Source: Streptomyces sp. B21-105
GTDB lineage: Bacteria; Actinomycetota; Actinomycetes; Streptomycetales; Streptomycetaceae
Reading direction: 5' to 3'
Assembly: GCF_036898465.1 (NCBI RefSeq)
Contig: NZ_JARUMJ010000001.1
Location: 3,968,001-4,032,000 of the forward strand
Length of the DNA stretch: 64,000 bases
Shown: positions 17,164 through 25,951 of the stretch, piece after piece
Numbering within the stretch: the stretch's first letter is position 1
Layout: every line of letters begins with the position of its first letter
The notes under the pieces: model-generated
The model's database searches: none
Seen by the model: only the letters and a program-made list of their open reading frames with translations
What the model was told of the DNA's origin: nothing
Made by a program: the position numbers and the translations under genes

Positions 17164-18036
17164 TCACAGCGCGCCGGAGTTCTTGGCCGCCACCACCGCG
17201 TCGAACACCTCGCGCTTGGGCAGTCCGGCCTCGGCCGCGACGGCTGCGATGGCCTCCTTGCGGCGCTCGCCCGCCTCCTCGCGCACCTGTACGCGCCGCA
17301 CCAGTTCCGCCGCGTCGAGTTCCGCGGGCCCGCGCTGCGGCGCGCCGGTGACGACGACGGTGATCTCGCCCCGCACGCCCTCGGCCGCCCACTCCGCCAG
17401 TTCGCCGAGCGGGCCGCGCTTGACCTCTTCGTACGTCTTGGTCAGCTCGCGGCAGACGGCGGCCCGCCGGTCCGCACCGAACACCTCGGCCATCGCGGCG
17501 AGGGTGTCGTCGAGGCGGTGGGGGGCCTCGAAGTAGACGAGGGTGCGGCGCTCGTCGGCGACGTCGCGCAGTCGCGACAGCCGTTCGCCCGCCTTGCGCG
17601 GCAGGAACCCCTCGAAGCAGAACCGGTCGACGGGCAGCCCGGACAGGGCGAGCGCGGTGAGCACCGCGGACGGGCCGGGGACGGCGGTGACGCGGATGTC
17701 GCACTCCACGGCGGCGGCGACCAGCCGGTAGCCGGGGTCGGAGACCGAGGGCATCCCGGCGTCGGTGACCAGCAGCACCCGTGCGCCGCCGACGAGTTCC
17801 TCGACCAGCTCGGGTGTGCGGGCGGACTCGTTGCCCTCGAAGTAGGACACCACCCGTCCCTTGGGCGTCACACCCAGGGCCTGGGTCAGCCGGCGCAGTC
17901 TGCGGGTGTCCTCGGCGGCGATGACGTCGGCGCAGGCCAGTTCGTCGGCGAGGCGCGGCGGGGCGTCCGCGACGTCGCCGATCGGCGTGCCGGCGAGGAC
18001 GAGGACTCCGGGGGCGGTTCGGGGCGTGGCTGTCAC
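17164..18036 (-). CDS. rsmI: 16S rRNA (cytidine1402-2'-O)-methyltransferase
   Basis: The 290-residue tetrapyrrole-methylase-fold enzyme methylates the ribose of C1402 in 16S rRNA using SAM. Signatures are LVLAGTPIGDVADAPPRLAD near the N terminus, VIAAEDTRRLRRL, VSYFEGNE, LVTDAGMPSVSDPG and ITAVPGPSAVLTALALSGLP-like text, with FEGFLPRKAGER. It is divergent from pmt, with 63 bases between the two starts. Confidence 0.94.
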   Translation of the reverse strand: MTATPRTAPGVLVLAGTPIGDVADAPPRLADELACADVIAAEDTRRLRRLTQALGVTPKGRVVSYFEGNESARTPELVEELVGGARVLLVTDAGMPSVSDPGYRLVAAAVECDIRVTAVPGPSAVLTALALSGLPVDRFCFEGFLPRKAGERLSRLRDVADERRTLVYFEAPHRLDDTLAAMAEVFGADRRAAVCRELTKTYEEVKRGPLGELAEWAAEGVRGEITVVVTGAPQRGPAELDAAELVRRVQVREEAGERRKEAIAAVAAEAGLPKREVFDAVVAAKNSGAL

Positions 18037-18099
18037 GTTTCCATCCTCGCAGGGGGAGAGACACGGGATTCACACAGAGGTGTTCCCTACGATGGCGCG

Positions 18100-19743
18100 G
18101 TGACCAGTACCGCGTCCTCCATGGACTCCACGGACTATCGGCAGGGCCCGGCGCCGCACGACCGGCGGCCGTCGTGGCAGCAGCGGCTGCGCCGTTTCGG
18201 ATACCCGGCGCAGTCCTCGGCCGATGTCCGCGAGCGTCTGCTGCCGCCGTTCGCGCAGCCCAGCCCGCGGCTGTGGCAGGCGCTCGGCGTGCCGTACGGG
18301 TGGGCGGACCGGATCGTCCGCTGGTCGTCCTGGCTGGGGCCGCTGCTGGTCACACTGCTGGCGGGGGGCTTGCGGTTCTGGCACCTGGGCAGCCCCAAAG
18401 CGGTGATATTCGACGAGACGTACTACGCGAAGGACGCGTGGGCGCTGGTCCATCGCGGGTTCGAGGTCAACTGGGACAAGAACGCCAACAGCGCCATCCT
18501 CTCCTCGGGCGGTCATGTCCCGATCCCGGGGGACGCGGCGTACGTCGTGCATCCGCCGGTCGGCAAGTACGTGATCGGGCTGGGCGAACTGCTCTTCGGG
18601 TTCGATCCGTTCGGCTGGCGGTTCATGACGGCGGTGCTCGGCACGCTCAGTGTGCTGATGCTGTGCCGGATCGGCCGCCGGCTCTTCCGGTCCACGTTCC
18701 TCGGCTGTCTCGCGGGCGCGCTGATGGCGGTGGACGGCCTGCACTTCGTGATGAGCCGTACGGCGCTGCTCGACGGGGTGCTGATGTTCTTCGTGCTGGC
18801 GGCGTTCGGCGCTCTGGTGGCCGACCGGGACTGGGCCCGCGCGCGGCTCGCCGCGGCGCTCGAGCCGGACGCCGACGGCCGTTACCGGCCGGACGCGCAC
18901 GTCGCGGAGACGACGCGCATCGGGTGGCGTCCGTGGCGCTGGACGGCGGGCCTGATGCTGGGCCTGGCCATCGGCACGAAGTGGAACGGCCTGTACATCA
19001 TGGTCGCGTTCTGTGTGATGGCGGTGTTGTGGGACGTCGGCTCGCGCAGGGTGGCGGGCGCCCGGCAGCCGTACCTGGCGGTGCTGAAGCGGGACACGGG
19101 CCTCGCGTTCCTGGCGACGGTGCCGGTCGCGCTGGTCACGTACCTGCTGTCGTGGACGGGCTGGATCCTGTCCGCCACGGACGGCAAGGGCGGCTACTAC
19201 CGCAACTGGGCGGCCACCGACGGCAAGGGCGGCAGCTGGACGTGGCTGTTCCCCGACTGGTGGCGCAGCCTGTGGCACTACGAGCACGAGGTGTACGAGT
19301 TCCACACCCATCTCACGTCGCCGCACACGTACCAGTCGAACCCGTGGAGCTGGCTCGTCCTCGGCCGGCCGGTCTCCTACTTCTACGAGTCCCCGGCGCC
19401 CGGCGTGGACGGCTGTCCGACGGACGCGGGTGAGAAGTGCGCGCGTGAGGTGCTGGCCATCGGCACCCCGCTGCTGTGGTGGGCTGCCTGCTTCGCGGTG
19501 CTGTTCGTGCTGTGGCGCTGGCTGTTCCGGCGTGACTGGCGGGCGGGCGCGATCGTCTGCGCCGTCGCGGCGGGCTACCTGCCGTGGTTCATGTACCAGG
19601 AACGCACGATCTTCCTCTTCTACGCCGTCGTCTTCCTGCCGTTCCTGTGTCTGGCCGTGGCCATGATGATCGGCGCCCTGGTCGGCCCCCGGGCTCCAGC
19701 GACACCCGCCGGGTGGCAGGCGCCACAGGCGCGGGCGTCCTGA
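18100..19743 (+). CDS. pmt: polyprenyl-phosphate-mannose protein O-mannosyltransferase, 3' frameshifted
   Basis: Pmt transfers mannose from polyprenyl-phosphate-mannose to Ser/Thr of secreted proteins at the membrane. The open frame from GTG 18100 gives 547 residues with many TM helices. The first-loop acidic motif VIFDETYYAKD, needed for catalysis in the family, is present. After VG (codons at 19681-19686) the frame runs into 19 unrelated residues and stops at 19743, while the expected C terminus continues in the next frame to 19850 (GVLILLIAWNFVYFF...WLDTWV). One extra C in the five-C run at 19686-19690 would restore a protein of about 583 residues. The loss removes the last helix, so the gene is either broken, phase-variable, or mis-sequenced. 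It diverges from rsmI. Confidence 0.88.
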   Translation: MTSTASSMDSTDYRQGPAPHDRRPSWQQRLRRFGYPAQSSADVRERLLPPFAQPSPRLWQALGVPYGWADRIVRWSSWLGPLLVTLLAGGLRFWHLGSPKAVIFDETYYAKDAWALVHRGFEVNWDKNANSAILSSGGHVPIPGDAAYVVHPPVGKYVIGLGELLFGFDPFGWRFMTAVLGTLSVLMLCRIGRRLFRSTFLGCLAGALMAVDGLHFVMSRTALLDGVLMFFVLAAFGALVADRDWARARLAAALEPDADGRYRPDAHVAETTRIGWRPWRWTAGLMLGLAIGTKWNGLYIMVAFCVMAVLWDVGSRRVAGARQPYLAVLKRDTGLAFLATVPVALVTYLLSWTGWILSATDGKGGYYRNWAATDGKGGSWTWLFPDWWRSLWHYEHEVYEFHTHLTSPHTYQSNPWSWLVLGRPVSYFYESPAPGVDGCPTDAGEKCAREVLAIGTPLLWWAACFAVLFVLWRWLFRRDWRAGAIVCAVAAGYLPWFMYQERTIFLFYAVVFLPFLCLAVAMMIGALVGPRAPATPAGWQAPQARAS

Positions 19744-19850
19744 TCCTGCTGATCGCCTGGAACTTTGTCTACTTCTTCCCCTTGCACACGGGCCAGGCGA
19801 TCCCGATCGACGACTGGCGTTCACGGATGTGGCTGGACACATGGGTCTAA
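19691..19850 (+). pseudogene. pmt: displaced 3' end of pmt
   Basis: In the frame shifted by one base, translation from about 19691 reads a proline/glycine linker followed by LLIAWNFVYFFPLHTGQAIP and IDDWRSRMWLDTWV, the usual last helix and tail of actinobacterial protein mannosyltransferases, ending at TAA 19848-19850. No independent start or ribosome binding site precedes it, so it is the orphaned end of pmt. Confidence 0.85.
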
Positions 19851-19976
19851 CGATTGCGGAAACTCTTGCCCCGCATGCCCTGGGAGCGCTTACTGTGAGG
19901 CTGAGCGCAGATTTCTGAACGCGTTCAGAAAGGGCCCGCGAGGGTCGCCACGGGGAGGACGGGGAGGGCGCGGACC

Positions 19977-21614
19977 ATGCGCAAGGGTGCCAAGGCGGCG
20001 ATCGTGGGCTCGGTGTTCGTCGTGATGGTGGGCGGGGCCGGCTACGGAGCGTTCAACATCGTGAACGCGTTGAGCGACACCGGCGGGAGCGGCGGGCCGG
20101 GAGGCGCCGAGCCGGTGGCCGTGAAGAGCGGACCGCCGAGCGACTCCGAGGTGAAGAAGACCAGCGCCGCGTTCTTCGCCGCCTGGGAGAAGGGACAGGC
20201 CGCGGCCGCCGCCGACCTCACCAACAACGCGGAGAAGGCCGGGCCGCTGCTGACCTCGTACGGCCAGGCCGCGCACATCACCGGCGTGAAGATCACACCG
20301 GGCAACGCCGTCGGCGACACCGTGCCCTTCTCCGTGAAAGCCACGGTGTCCTTCGACGGGAAGTCCAAGCCGCTCGCCTACCGGAGCCGGCTGACGGTCG
20401 TGCGGGGCGTCAGCACGGGCAAGGCGCTGGTCGACTGGCAGCCGTCGGTCGTCCATCCCGCGCTGAAGAACATGGACGACACCCTGGTCACAGGCGACTC
20501 GTCGGCGCCGTCGATCGAGGCCGTGGACCGGGACGGCAAGGTGCTGACAAAGGAGAAGTACCCCTCCCTGGGGCCGGTCCTGGACCAGCTGCGCACCAAG
20601 TACGGGGCGAAGGCGGGCGGGACGCCGGGCATCGAGCTGGCGATCCGGCACGCCACCCCCGACACCGCCGACACCTCGCTGCTGACGCTCGCCGAGGGCA
20701 AGGCGGGCAAGCTGCCCACCACGCTCAGCGCGAGCGTGCAGGCGGCGGCGGAGAAGGCGGTCCAGAAGTACCCCGAGTCCTCGGTGGTGGCGATCAAGCC
20801 GAGCACCGGCGAGGTGCTGGCGGTCGCCAACAACCGCACCGACGGCTGGAACGCCGCGTTCCTGGGCGAGGTCGCGCCCGGCTCCACCATGAAGATCATC
20901 AGCGCGGCCACCCTCATCGACAACGGGCTCACCACCGCGAACGGCCCCGCGCCCTGCCCGTCCTCGGCCGTGTCCGAGAGCCAGACCTTCAAGAACATCA
21001 AGGGCATGAAGCCCAACGAGGGCGCGACCCTCTCCGAGAGCTTCGCCCGCTCCTGCAACACGGCGTTCGTGAAGTTCGCGGACGAGGTGAAGGTCGACTC
21101 GCTGACGAACGAGGCCCGGGACCGCTTCGGGATCGGCCTCGACTGGCAGACCGGCATCCCCTCGTTCGACGGCTCGGTCCCGGCCGCGGGCGGCCCGGAC
21201 ACCGCGGCCGGCCTGATCGGCCAGGGCAAGGTCCAGATGAACCCGCTGAACATGGCGTCGGTGACGGCGACCGCGATGACCGGCGTCTTCCGGCAGCCGG
21301 TGATCGTGCCGCTGAGCCTCGACGACCGCGACCCGGCCCACGCGAAGGGGCTGTCGTCGAGCACCGTCCAGCAGTTGCGCTCCATGATGAACCGGACCGC
21401 GACCAGCGGCACCGCGGCCGAGGTGATGGCCGGGCTGAGCGGCTCCCGCATCGGCGCGAAGACCGGCTCCGCCGAGGTCGACGGGCAGGCCCGGTCCGAC
21501 AGTTGGTTCACTGGCTACCGCGGCGACGTCGCGGCCGCCGCGATGACCCAGGACGGCGGCCACGGCGTCGACGCGTCGGGGCCGATCGTCGTGCGGGTGC
21601 TGCAGGCCGGCTGA
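19977..21614 (+). CDS. penicillin-binding protein, transpeptidase with MecA_N domain
   Basis: The 545-residue membrane-anchored protein has a TM anchor (about 7-27), an NTF2-like MecA_N domain (about 47-160), and a class B transpeptidase domain. Active-site motifs are complete: S303-T-M-K306, S359-C-N361 and K495-T-G497. It should cross-link peptidoglycan outside the membrane and bind beta-lactams. MecA_N-bearing PBPs in other bacteria include low-affinity types, so reduced sensitivity is possible but not shown. A close paralogue follows at 21824. Confidence 0.93.
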   Translation: MRKGAKAAIVGSVFVVMVGGAGYGAFNIVNALSDTGGSGGPGGAEPVAVKSGPPSDSEVKKTSAAFFAAWEKGQAAAAADLTNNAEKAGPLLTSYGQAAHITGVKITPGNAVGDTVPFSVKATVSFDGKSKPLAYRSRLTVVRGVSTGKALVDWQPSVVHPALKNMDDTLVTGDSSAPSIEAVDRDGKVLTKEKYPSLGPVLDQLRTKYGAKAGGTPGIELAIRHATPDTADTSLLTLAEGKAGKLPTTLSASVQAAAEKAVQKYPESSVVAIKPSTGEVLAVANNRTDGWNAAFLGEVAPGSTMKIISAATLIDNGLTTANGPAPCPSSAVSESQTFKNIKGMKPNEGATLSESFARSCNTAFVKFADEVKVDSLTNEARDRFGIGLDWQTGIPSFDGSVPAAGGPDTAAGLIGQGKVQMNPLNMASVTATAMTGVFRQPVIVPLSLDDRDPAHAKGLSSSTVQQLRSMMNRTATSGTAAEVMAGLSGSRIGAKTGSAEVDGQARSDSWFTGYRGDVAAAAMTQDGGHGVDASGPIVVRVLQAG

Positions 21615-21693
21615 AACCGCAACCGGAGCAGCGGGCCGCTGAAACCGCAACCGGAACGGGAGCGAGGGGGGCCGGCTGAAACCGAAATCGGAG
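21607..21693 (+). repeat. triple direct repeat spanning the PBP stop codon
   Basis: Three copies of a 20- to 23-base unit containing GGCTGAAACCG(C/A)AA begin at about 21607, 21635 and 21671. The first copy holds the stop codon of the first PBP gene, so the 3' end of the gene appears to have been duplicated into the intergenic space. Confidence 0.7.
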
Positions 21694-21823
21694 TGGCCGA
21701 CGTCACCTATGACGTCAAACCCACAGGACGGGACTCTAGGCTGTTGCCGTCGTTGGGGTCGGTGAGGGCAACGAGGGCAGTGGGGCGGGGGGAAGCCCCT
21801 GGGGATCCGGAGGATCGCACGCA

Positions 21824-23482
21824 GTGGGCAAGAGAAGGCGCGTCGAAGAGCAGCGCGGCAAGCGGCGTCCCGTCGTGGCCGGCGGCATGATCGCCGTCGT
21901 GGTCGCGGGCGCCGGCTTCGGCGTCTACGCGCTGTACGTCGGCGGGGCGGCGGCCGACGACGGCAAGCAGGCGCTGTGGATCCGGACCGACCCCCCGTCG
22001 GCGGCCGAGGCCAAGACCGTGGCCGAGCGGTTCCTCACGGCCTGGCAGGGGGGCAAGGTGGCCCAGGCGGCCGCCGCCACGGACGACGCCGCGGCCGCCT
22101 CCGCCCTGCTGACCGGCTACGCCAAGGACGCCCATGTCACCGGCGTCGCCCTCAGCGCCGGCCAGGCCACGGGCGCCAGGGTCCCGTTCTCGGTGAAGGG
22201 CACCGTGACGTACAAGGACGTCAGCAAGCCGCTGTCGTACACCGGCTCGCTCACCGTGGTCCGCAACCCGAAGAACGGCAAGGCGCAGGTCGACTGGCAC
22301 GCGTCGGTCGTCCACCCGGATCTGCAGGACGGCGACCGGCTCGTCACCGGCCCGGCCGGCACCCCGCCGGTCAAGGCCGTCGACCGCGACGGCGGAGAGC
22401 TGACGACCGCGAAGTACCCCTCGCTGGCGCCGGTGCTGGACGGGCTGCGGGAGAAGTACGGCAAGAAGGCGGGCGGCAAGGCGGGCGTCGAGCTCCAGGT
22501 CGTCCGCGGCAAGGCGGCCAAGGCCAAGAAGGTTTCCGACAAGACGCTGCTGGAGCTCAGCAAGGGCACTCCGGGCACCGTGAAGACCACGCTGAGCCCG
22601 GGCCTCCAGGCGGCCGCCGAGCAGCAGGTGGCGAAGACCGCGAAGTCGTCGGTCGTCGTACTGCGCCCCTCCACGGGCGAGATCCTCGCGGTGGCCAACG
22701 CCGGTCACGGCTTCAACACCGCGTTCAACGGCGCGCTGGCGCCCGGCTCCACGATGAAGGTCATCACGTCGTCGCTGCTCATCGAGAAGGACCTGGCGTC
22801 GGCGGACAAGACGCACCCCTGCCCCAAGACCTTCACCTACGGCGGCTGGAAGTTCCACAACGACGACGACTTCGAGATCACCGGCGGCACGTTCAAGGCG
22901 AGTTTCGCGCGCTCCTGCAACACCGCCTTCATCAGCCAGGCGCCGGAGCTGAACGACGACAGCCTGACCAAGCAGGCGCAGCAGGTGTTCGGTCTGTCGA
23001 TGAACGACTGGGCGATCGGCGTGCCGTCCTTCGACGGTTCGGTGCCGGTGCAGTCGAAGGCGCAGATGGCGGCCTCGCTGATCGGGCAGGGCGGGGTCCG
23101 GATGAACCCGCTGAACATGGCGTCGGTCGCCGCGACCGTGAAGTCGGGCTCCTTCCACCAGCCGTACCTGGTCGCCCCGTCCGTGGACGACCGCACGCTG
23201 GCGAAGGCCTCCCGCACGATGTCGGCGTCCACGCTGTCCCAGCTGCGGGAGTTGATGAACTACACCGCCGCGGCCGGCACCGCCGCCGAGGCGATGTCGG
23301 GCCTCGGCCCCGACTACGGCGCCAAGACGGGTTCCGCGGAGGTCGACAACCAGGACAAGCCCAACGGCTGGTTCACCGCCTATCGGGGCGACCTGGCGGC
23401 CGCGGGCGTCGTCCAGGCGGGCGGCCACGGCGGGGACACGGCCGGTCCGATCGTCGCGTCGCTGCTGCGTCTGGGCGGCTGA
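21824..23482 (+). CDS. penicillin-binding protein, transpeptidase with MecA_N domain (paralogue)
   Basis: The 552-residue protein starts with GTG (VGKRRRVEEQRGKRR), has a TM anchor at about 17-39, a MecA_N NTF2-like domain, and a transpeptidase domain with S309-T-M-K312, S364-C-N366 and K501-T-G503. The last block, YGAKTGSAEVDNQDKPNGWF, is nearly the same as in the preceding PBP, so the pair arose by tandem duplication. GGATCCGGAGGATCG upstream gives a good ribosome binding site. Next to ssgE it suggests a role in growth- or sporulation-linked wall synthesis. Confidence 0.93.
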   Translation: MGKRRRVEEQRGKRRPVVAGGMIAVVVAGAGFGVYALYVGGAAADDGKQALWIRTDPPSAAEAKTVAERFLTAWQGGKVAQAAAATDDAAAASALLTGYAKDAHVTGVALSAGQATGARVPFSVKGTVTYKDVSKPLSYTGSLTVVRNPKNGKAQVDWHASVVHPDLQDGDRLVTGPAGTPPVKAVDRDGGELTTAKYPSLAPVLDGLREKYGKKAGGKAGVELQVVRGKAAKAKKVSDKTLLELSKGTPGTVKTTLSPGLQAAAEQQVAKTAKSSVVVLRPSTGEILAVANAGHGFNTAFNGALAPGSTMKVITSSLLIEKDLASADKTHPCPKTFTYGGWKFHNDDDFEITGGTFKASFARSCNTAFISQAPELNDDSLTKQAQQVFGLSMNDWAIGVPSFDGSVPVQSKAQMAASLIGQGGVRMNPLNMASVAATVKSGSFHQPYLVAPSVDDRTLAKASRTMSASTLSQLRELMNYTAAAGTAAEAMSGLGPDYGAKTGSAEVDNQDKPNGWFTAYRGDLAAAGVVQAGGHGGDTAGPIVASLLRLGG

Positions 23483-23493
23483 CGGCCACAGCC

Positions 23494-23883
23494 CTAGGGG
23501 CTGACGGGCTGCTGGCGCGCCGAGGCCTTGGCCGAGGCCTTGGCGGCGGTGGCCGTGTAGGTGCGGCGCAGGAACCGCACCAGCGTCTTCGACTCGAACT
23601 GGACGACCGAGACGCCGTGCTCGGAGTGGAACTCCACGATGGCCTGGACGCGTCCGCACGGCCACACGCGCACGTCTCCGGTGCCGGCCGGGGCACGCAG
23701 GCCCTGTTCGAGAAGCTTGCGGGAGAACGTCCACTCGTGCCGGTCGGGCAGTCCGACCCGCACCGAGCGGGGGTCGCTGTCCGGGTCGTAGCGCAGGACG
23801 ACGGGAACGGCCGTCCGTTCCTCCTCGACCTGGTCGGCGTCCGTGACGATATGGGCTCGCGCGTACTGTTCGACTACAGACAT
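23494..23883 (-). CDS. ssgE: SsgA-like sporulation/cell-division protein
   Basis: The 129-residue protein is a member of the SsgA-like (SALP) family, confined to morphologically complex actinomycetes. Characteristic text includes VPVVLRYDPDSDPRSVRVGL, WTFSRKLLEQGL, GDVRVWPC and VVQFESKTLVRFLRRTY. SALPs recruit or time wall enzymes and division proteins during sporulation. The position after two PBPs and next to a cobalt/nickel transporter is where I recall ssgE in Streptomyces coelicolor, whose product affects spore dissociation; the paralogue assignment rests on that synteny and on the Lys/Ala-rich tail. Confidence 0.85.
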   Translation of the reverse strand: MSVVEQYARAHIVTDADQVEEERTAVPVVLRYDPDSDPRSVRVGLPDRHEWTFSRKLLEQGLRAPAGTGDVRVWPCGRVQAIVEFHSEHGVSVVQFESKTLVRFLRRTYTATAAKASAKASARQQPVSP

Positions 23884-24076
23884 CGGCCAACCCTCTCACG
23901 CAGCGTTACCTGTGCGGAAGCTGTGCGTCCACTCCCCTCCAATGTCCCATATTTTCCGCATTACGCCCCTCCGGGCGTGTCTACCTCATCTGCGCGATGC
24001 GGCGCGGCACACCGTGACGCACCGCAACACACCGCCACGCGTTGCAGCGCGCCGGCGATGCACAAGCTTCTCGCTC

Positions 24077-24093
24077 TTGCGAATCGTTCGCAT
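24077..24093. promoter_or_regulatory. candidate Nur-type operator upstream of cbiMN
   Basis: TTGCGA-N5-TCGCAT has the spacing and core (TTGC...GCA) of the Streptomyces Nur box, which I recall as tTGCaa-N5-ttGCAa. It contains a perfect TGCGAA-TCG-TTCGCA dyad at 24078-24092. Nur is a Ni-responsive Fur-family repressor, which fits a Ni/Co importer downstream. The first half can also serve as a -35. Confidence 0.5.
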
Positions 24094-24101
24094 CAAGCCA
24101 C

Positions 24102-24107
24102 TATCAT
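24102..24107 (+). promoter_or_regulatory. candidate -10 element giving leaderless cbiMN mRNA
   Basis: TATCAT lies six bases before the GTG start at 24114, so transcription would start at or next to the start codon. No ribosome binding site is visible, which fits a leaderless message. Confidence 0.4.
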
Positions 24108-24113
24108 CGTCGG

Positions 24114-25184
24114 GTGCACGTACCCGACGGATTCATCGACGCCCCGACCTCCGCCGTGACCGGTGTGGTCGCCGCCGGCGCCATCGCCGTGAGCCTGCGC
24201 GGCGCGCGCCGTGAGCTCGACGACCGGACCGCGCCACTGGCCGGCCTCGTCGCGGCCTTCATCTTCGCCGTCCAGATGCTCAACTTCCCCGTCGCGGCGG
24301 GGACCAGCGGCCATCTGCTCGGCGGTGCGCTCGCCGCGATACTCGTGGGTCCCTTCACGGGGATCCTCTGCGTGTCCGTCGTCCTGCTCATGCAGGGCGT
24401 GCTCTTCGCCGACGGCGGGCTCACCGCCCTCGGCGTGAACATCACCGACATGGCCATCGTGACGACGGTCGTCGCGTACGCCGTCTTCCGCGGCCTGGTG
24501 AAGGTGCTGCCGCGCGGCCGCCGGTCCGTCACGGCCGCGTCCTTCGTCGCCGCCGTGCTGTCCGTGCCCGCCGCCGCCGTGGCCTTCACGTTCCTGTACT
24601 GGATCGGCGGCACCACCGACGTCGCCATCGGCAAGGTCGCCACCGCCATGATCGGCGTGCATGTGCTGATCGGCGTCGGCGAGGCCGTGATCACCGCGCT
24701 GACCGTGGGCGCCGTGCTCGCGGTGCGGCCGGACCTCGTCCACGGCGCCCGCGATTTGCGGCAGACACTGCGGCTGCGGGTGAACGGCGAACTCGTCGAC
24801 GCGCCCGCGGCCGACGGGGCGCGCGGCGGGCCCGTCGCCCCGGTGGCGGCGCGCACGTCCCGGCGCACGCTGTGGGCGGCGGGTCTGGTCACCTCCCTCG
24901 TGCTGGCCGGGTTCGTCAGCTTCTACGCCTCCGCGAGCCCCGACGGCCTGGAGAAGGTCGCCGCCGACAAGGGCATCGACGCGAAGACCGAGAAGCACGC
25001 CGCCTCCGACTCCCCGCTCGCCGACTACGGCGTCAAGGACGTGACGAACGCCCGCCTGTCCGGCGGCCTCGCCGGCGTCATCGGCGTCGGCGTGACCGTC
25101 GTCGGGGGCAGCGCCGTGTTCTGGACGGTGCGCAGGCGGCGCGGCGCGGACGACGCGTCGCCCACGGTCGCAGAGAACGTCTGA
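24114..25184 (+). CDS. cbiM: cobalt/nickel ECF transporter substrate component, CbiM-CbiN fusion
   Basis: The 356-residue membrane protein starts VHVPDGFIDAPTSAVTG. His2 directly after the initiator is the family's N-terminal metal ligand and fixes the GTG start at 24114. CbiM-type helices run to about residue 210. After a linker, a C-terminal part with PDGLEKVAADKG between two TM helices is a CbiN/PDGLE module, so this is a fused CbiMN (or NikMN) S-component. It confers Ni2+ or Co2+ specificity, which sequence alone cannot separate. CbiQ and CbiO genes follow in a tight operon. Confidence 0.92.
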   Translation: MHVPDGFIDAPTSAVTGVVAAGAIAVSLRGARRELDDRTAPLAGLVAAFIFAVQMLNFPVAAGTSGHLLGGALAAILVGPFTGILCVSVVLLMQGVLFADGGLTALGVNITDMAIVTTVVAYAVFRGLVKVLPRGRRSVTAASFVAAVLSVPAAAVAFTFLYWIGGTTDVAIGKVATAMIGVHVLIGVGEAVITALTVGAVLAVRPDLVHGARDLRQTLRLRVNGELVDAPAADGARGGPVAPVAARTSRRTLWAAGLVTSLVLAGFVSFYASASPDGLEKVAADKGIDAKTEKHAASDSPLADYGVKDVTNARLSGGLAGVIGVGVTVVGGSAVFWTVRRRRGADDASPTVAENV

Positions 25185-25189
25185 CGGCC

Positions 25190-25951
25190 ATGGGAGCAGG
25201 CCACGCCCACCGGCTGTATCTGCACGGACACTCGCCCGTGCACGGTCTGCCGCCGCACACCAAGCTCGCCGCCGTCCTCGCGTTCGTGGTCGTCGTGGTG
25301 TCGACGCCCCGGGAAGCGATGTGGGCGTTCGGCCTGTACGCGCTGCTGCTGGCCTTCGTCGCGCATCGCGCGCGCGTGCCCGCCCGGCTCCTGCTGAAGC
25401 GGCTGCTGATCGAGGCGCCGTTCGTGGCGTTCGCCGTGCTGATGCCGTTCGTGGCGGAGGGCGAGCGGGTGGACGTCCTCGGACTGCCCCTCAGCGTCGA
25501 CGGACTGTGGGGCGCCTGGAACGTGCTTGCGAAGGGCACCCTGGGCGTCGCCGCGTCCGTGCTGCTGGCGTCCACCACCGAACTGCGGGAGCTGCTGCTC
25601 GGTTTGCAGCGGCTGAAACTGCCGCCGCTGCTCGTGCAGATCGCCTCCTTCATGATCCGTTACGGCGACGTCATCGCGGACGAGATGCGGCGCATGCGGA
25701 TCGCCCGGGAGTCACGCGGCTTCGAGGCCCGCGGGGTGCGGCACTGGGGAGTGCTCGCGAAGTCGGCGGGCGCGCTGTTCATCCGCTCCTACGAGCGCGG
25801 CGAACGCGTGCACCTGGCCATGATCAGCCGGGGGTACGCCGGATCCATGCCGGTGATCGACGAGGTGACCGCGTCCCGGGCCCAGTGGTCGTACGCGCTG
25901 ACCCTCCCGTTCGCCGCCCTCGTCGTCTGCGTGTTGGGATGGACGCTGTGA
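25190..25951 (+). CDS. cbiQ: ECF transporter T component CbiQ
   Basis: The 253-residue transmembrane coupling protein starts at ATG 25190, five bases after the cbiMN stop. It has the CbiQ helices and the two cytoplasmic coupling motifs with Ala-Arg-Gly character: RIARESRGFEARG and HLAMISRGYAG, which contact the ATPase subunits. It transmits ATP hydrolysis by CbiO to the CbiMN substrate component. Its end overlaps the start of cbiO. Confidence 0.92.
   Translation: MGAGHAHRLYLHGHSPVHGLPPHTKLAAVLAFVVVVVSTPREAMWAFGLYALLLAFVAHRARVPARLLLKRLLIEAPFVAFAVLMPFVAEGERVDVLGLPLSVDGLWGAWNVLAKGTLGVAASVLLASTTELRELLLGLQRLKLPPLLVQIASFMIRYGDVIADEMRRMRIARESRGFEARGVRHWGVLAKSAGALFIRSYERGERVHLAMISRGYAGSMPVIDEVTASRAQWSYALTLPFAALVVCVLGWTL

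Noticed and set aside
17008..18099. N-terminal extension of the pmt open frame by 364 codons
   Set aside because: It runs antisense over rsmI and has no Pmt similarity; GTG 18100 gives the family N terminus.
23884..24113. Cobalamin riboswitch upstream of cbiMN
   Set aside because: No B12-box sequence or compatible fold was seen, the space is short, and the promoter appears to lie directly at the start codon.
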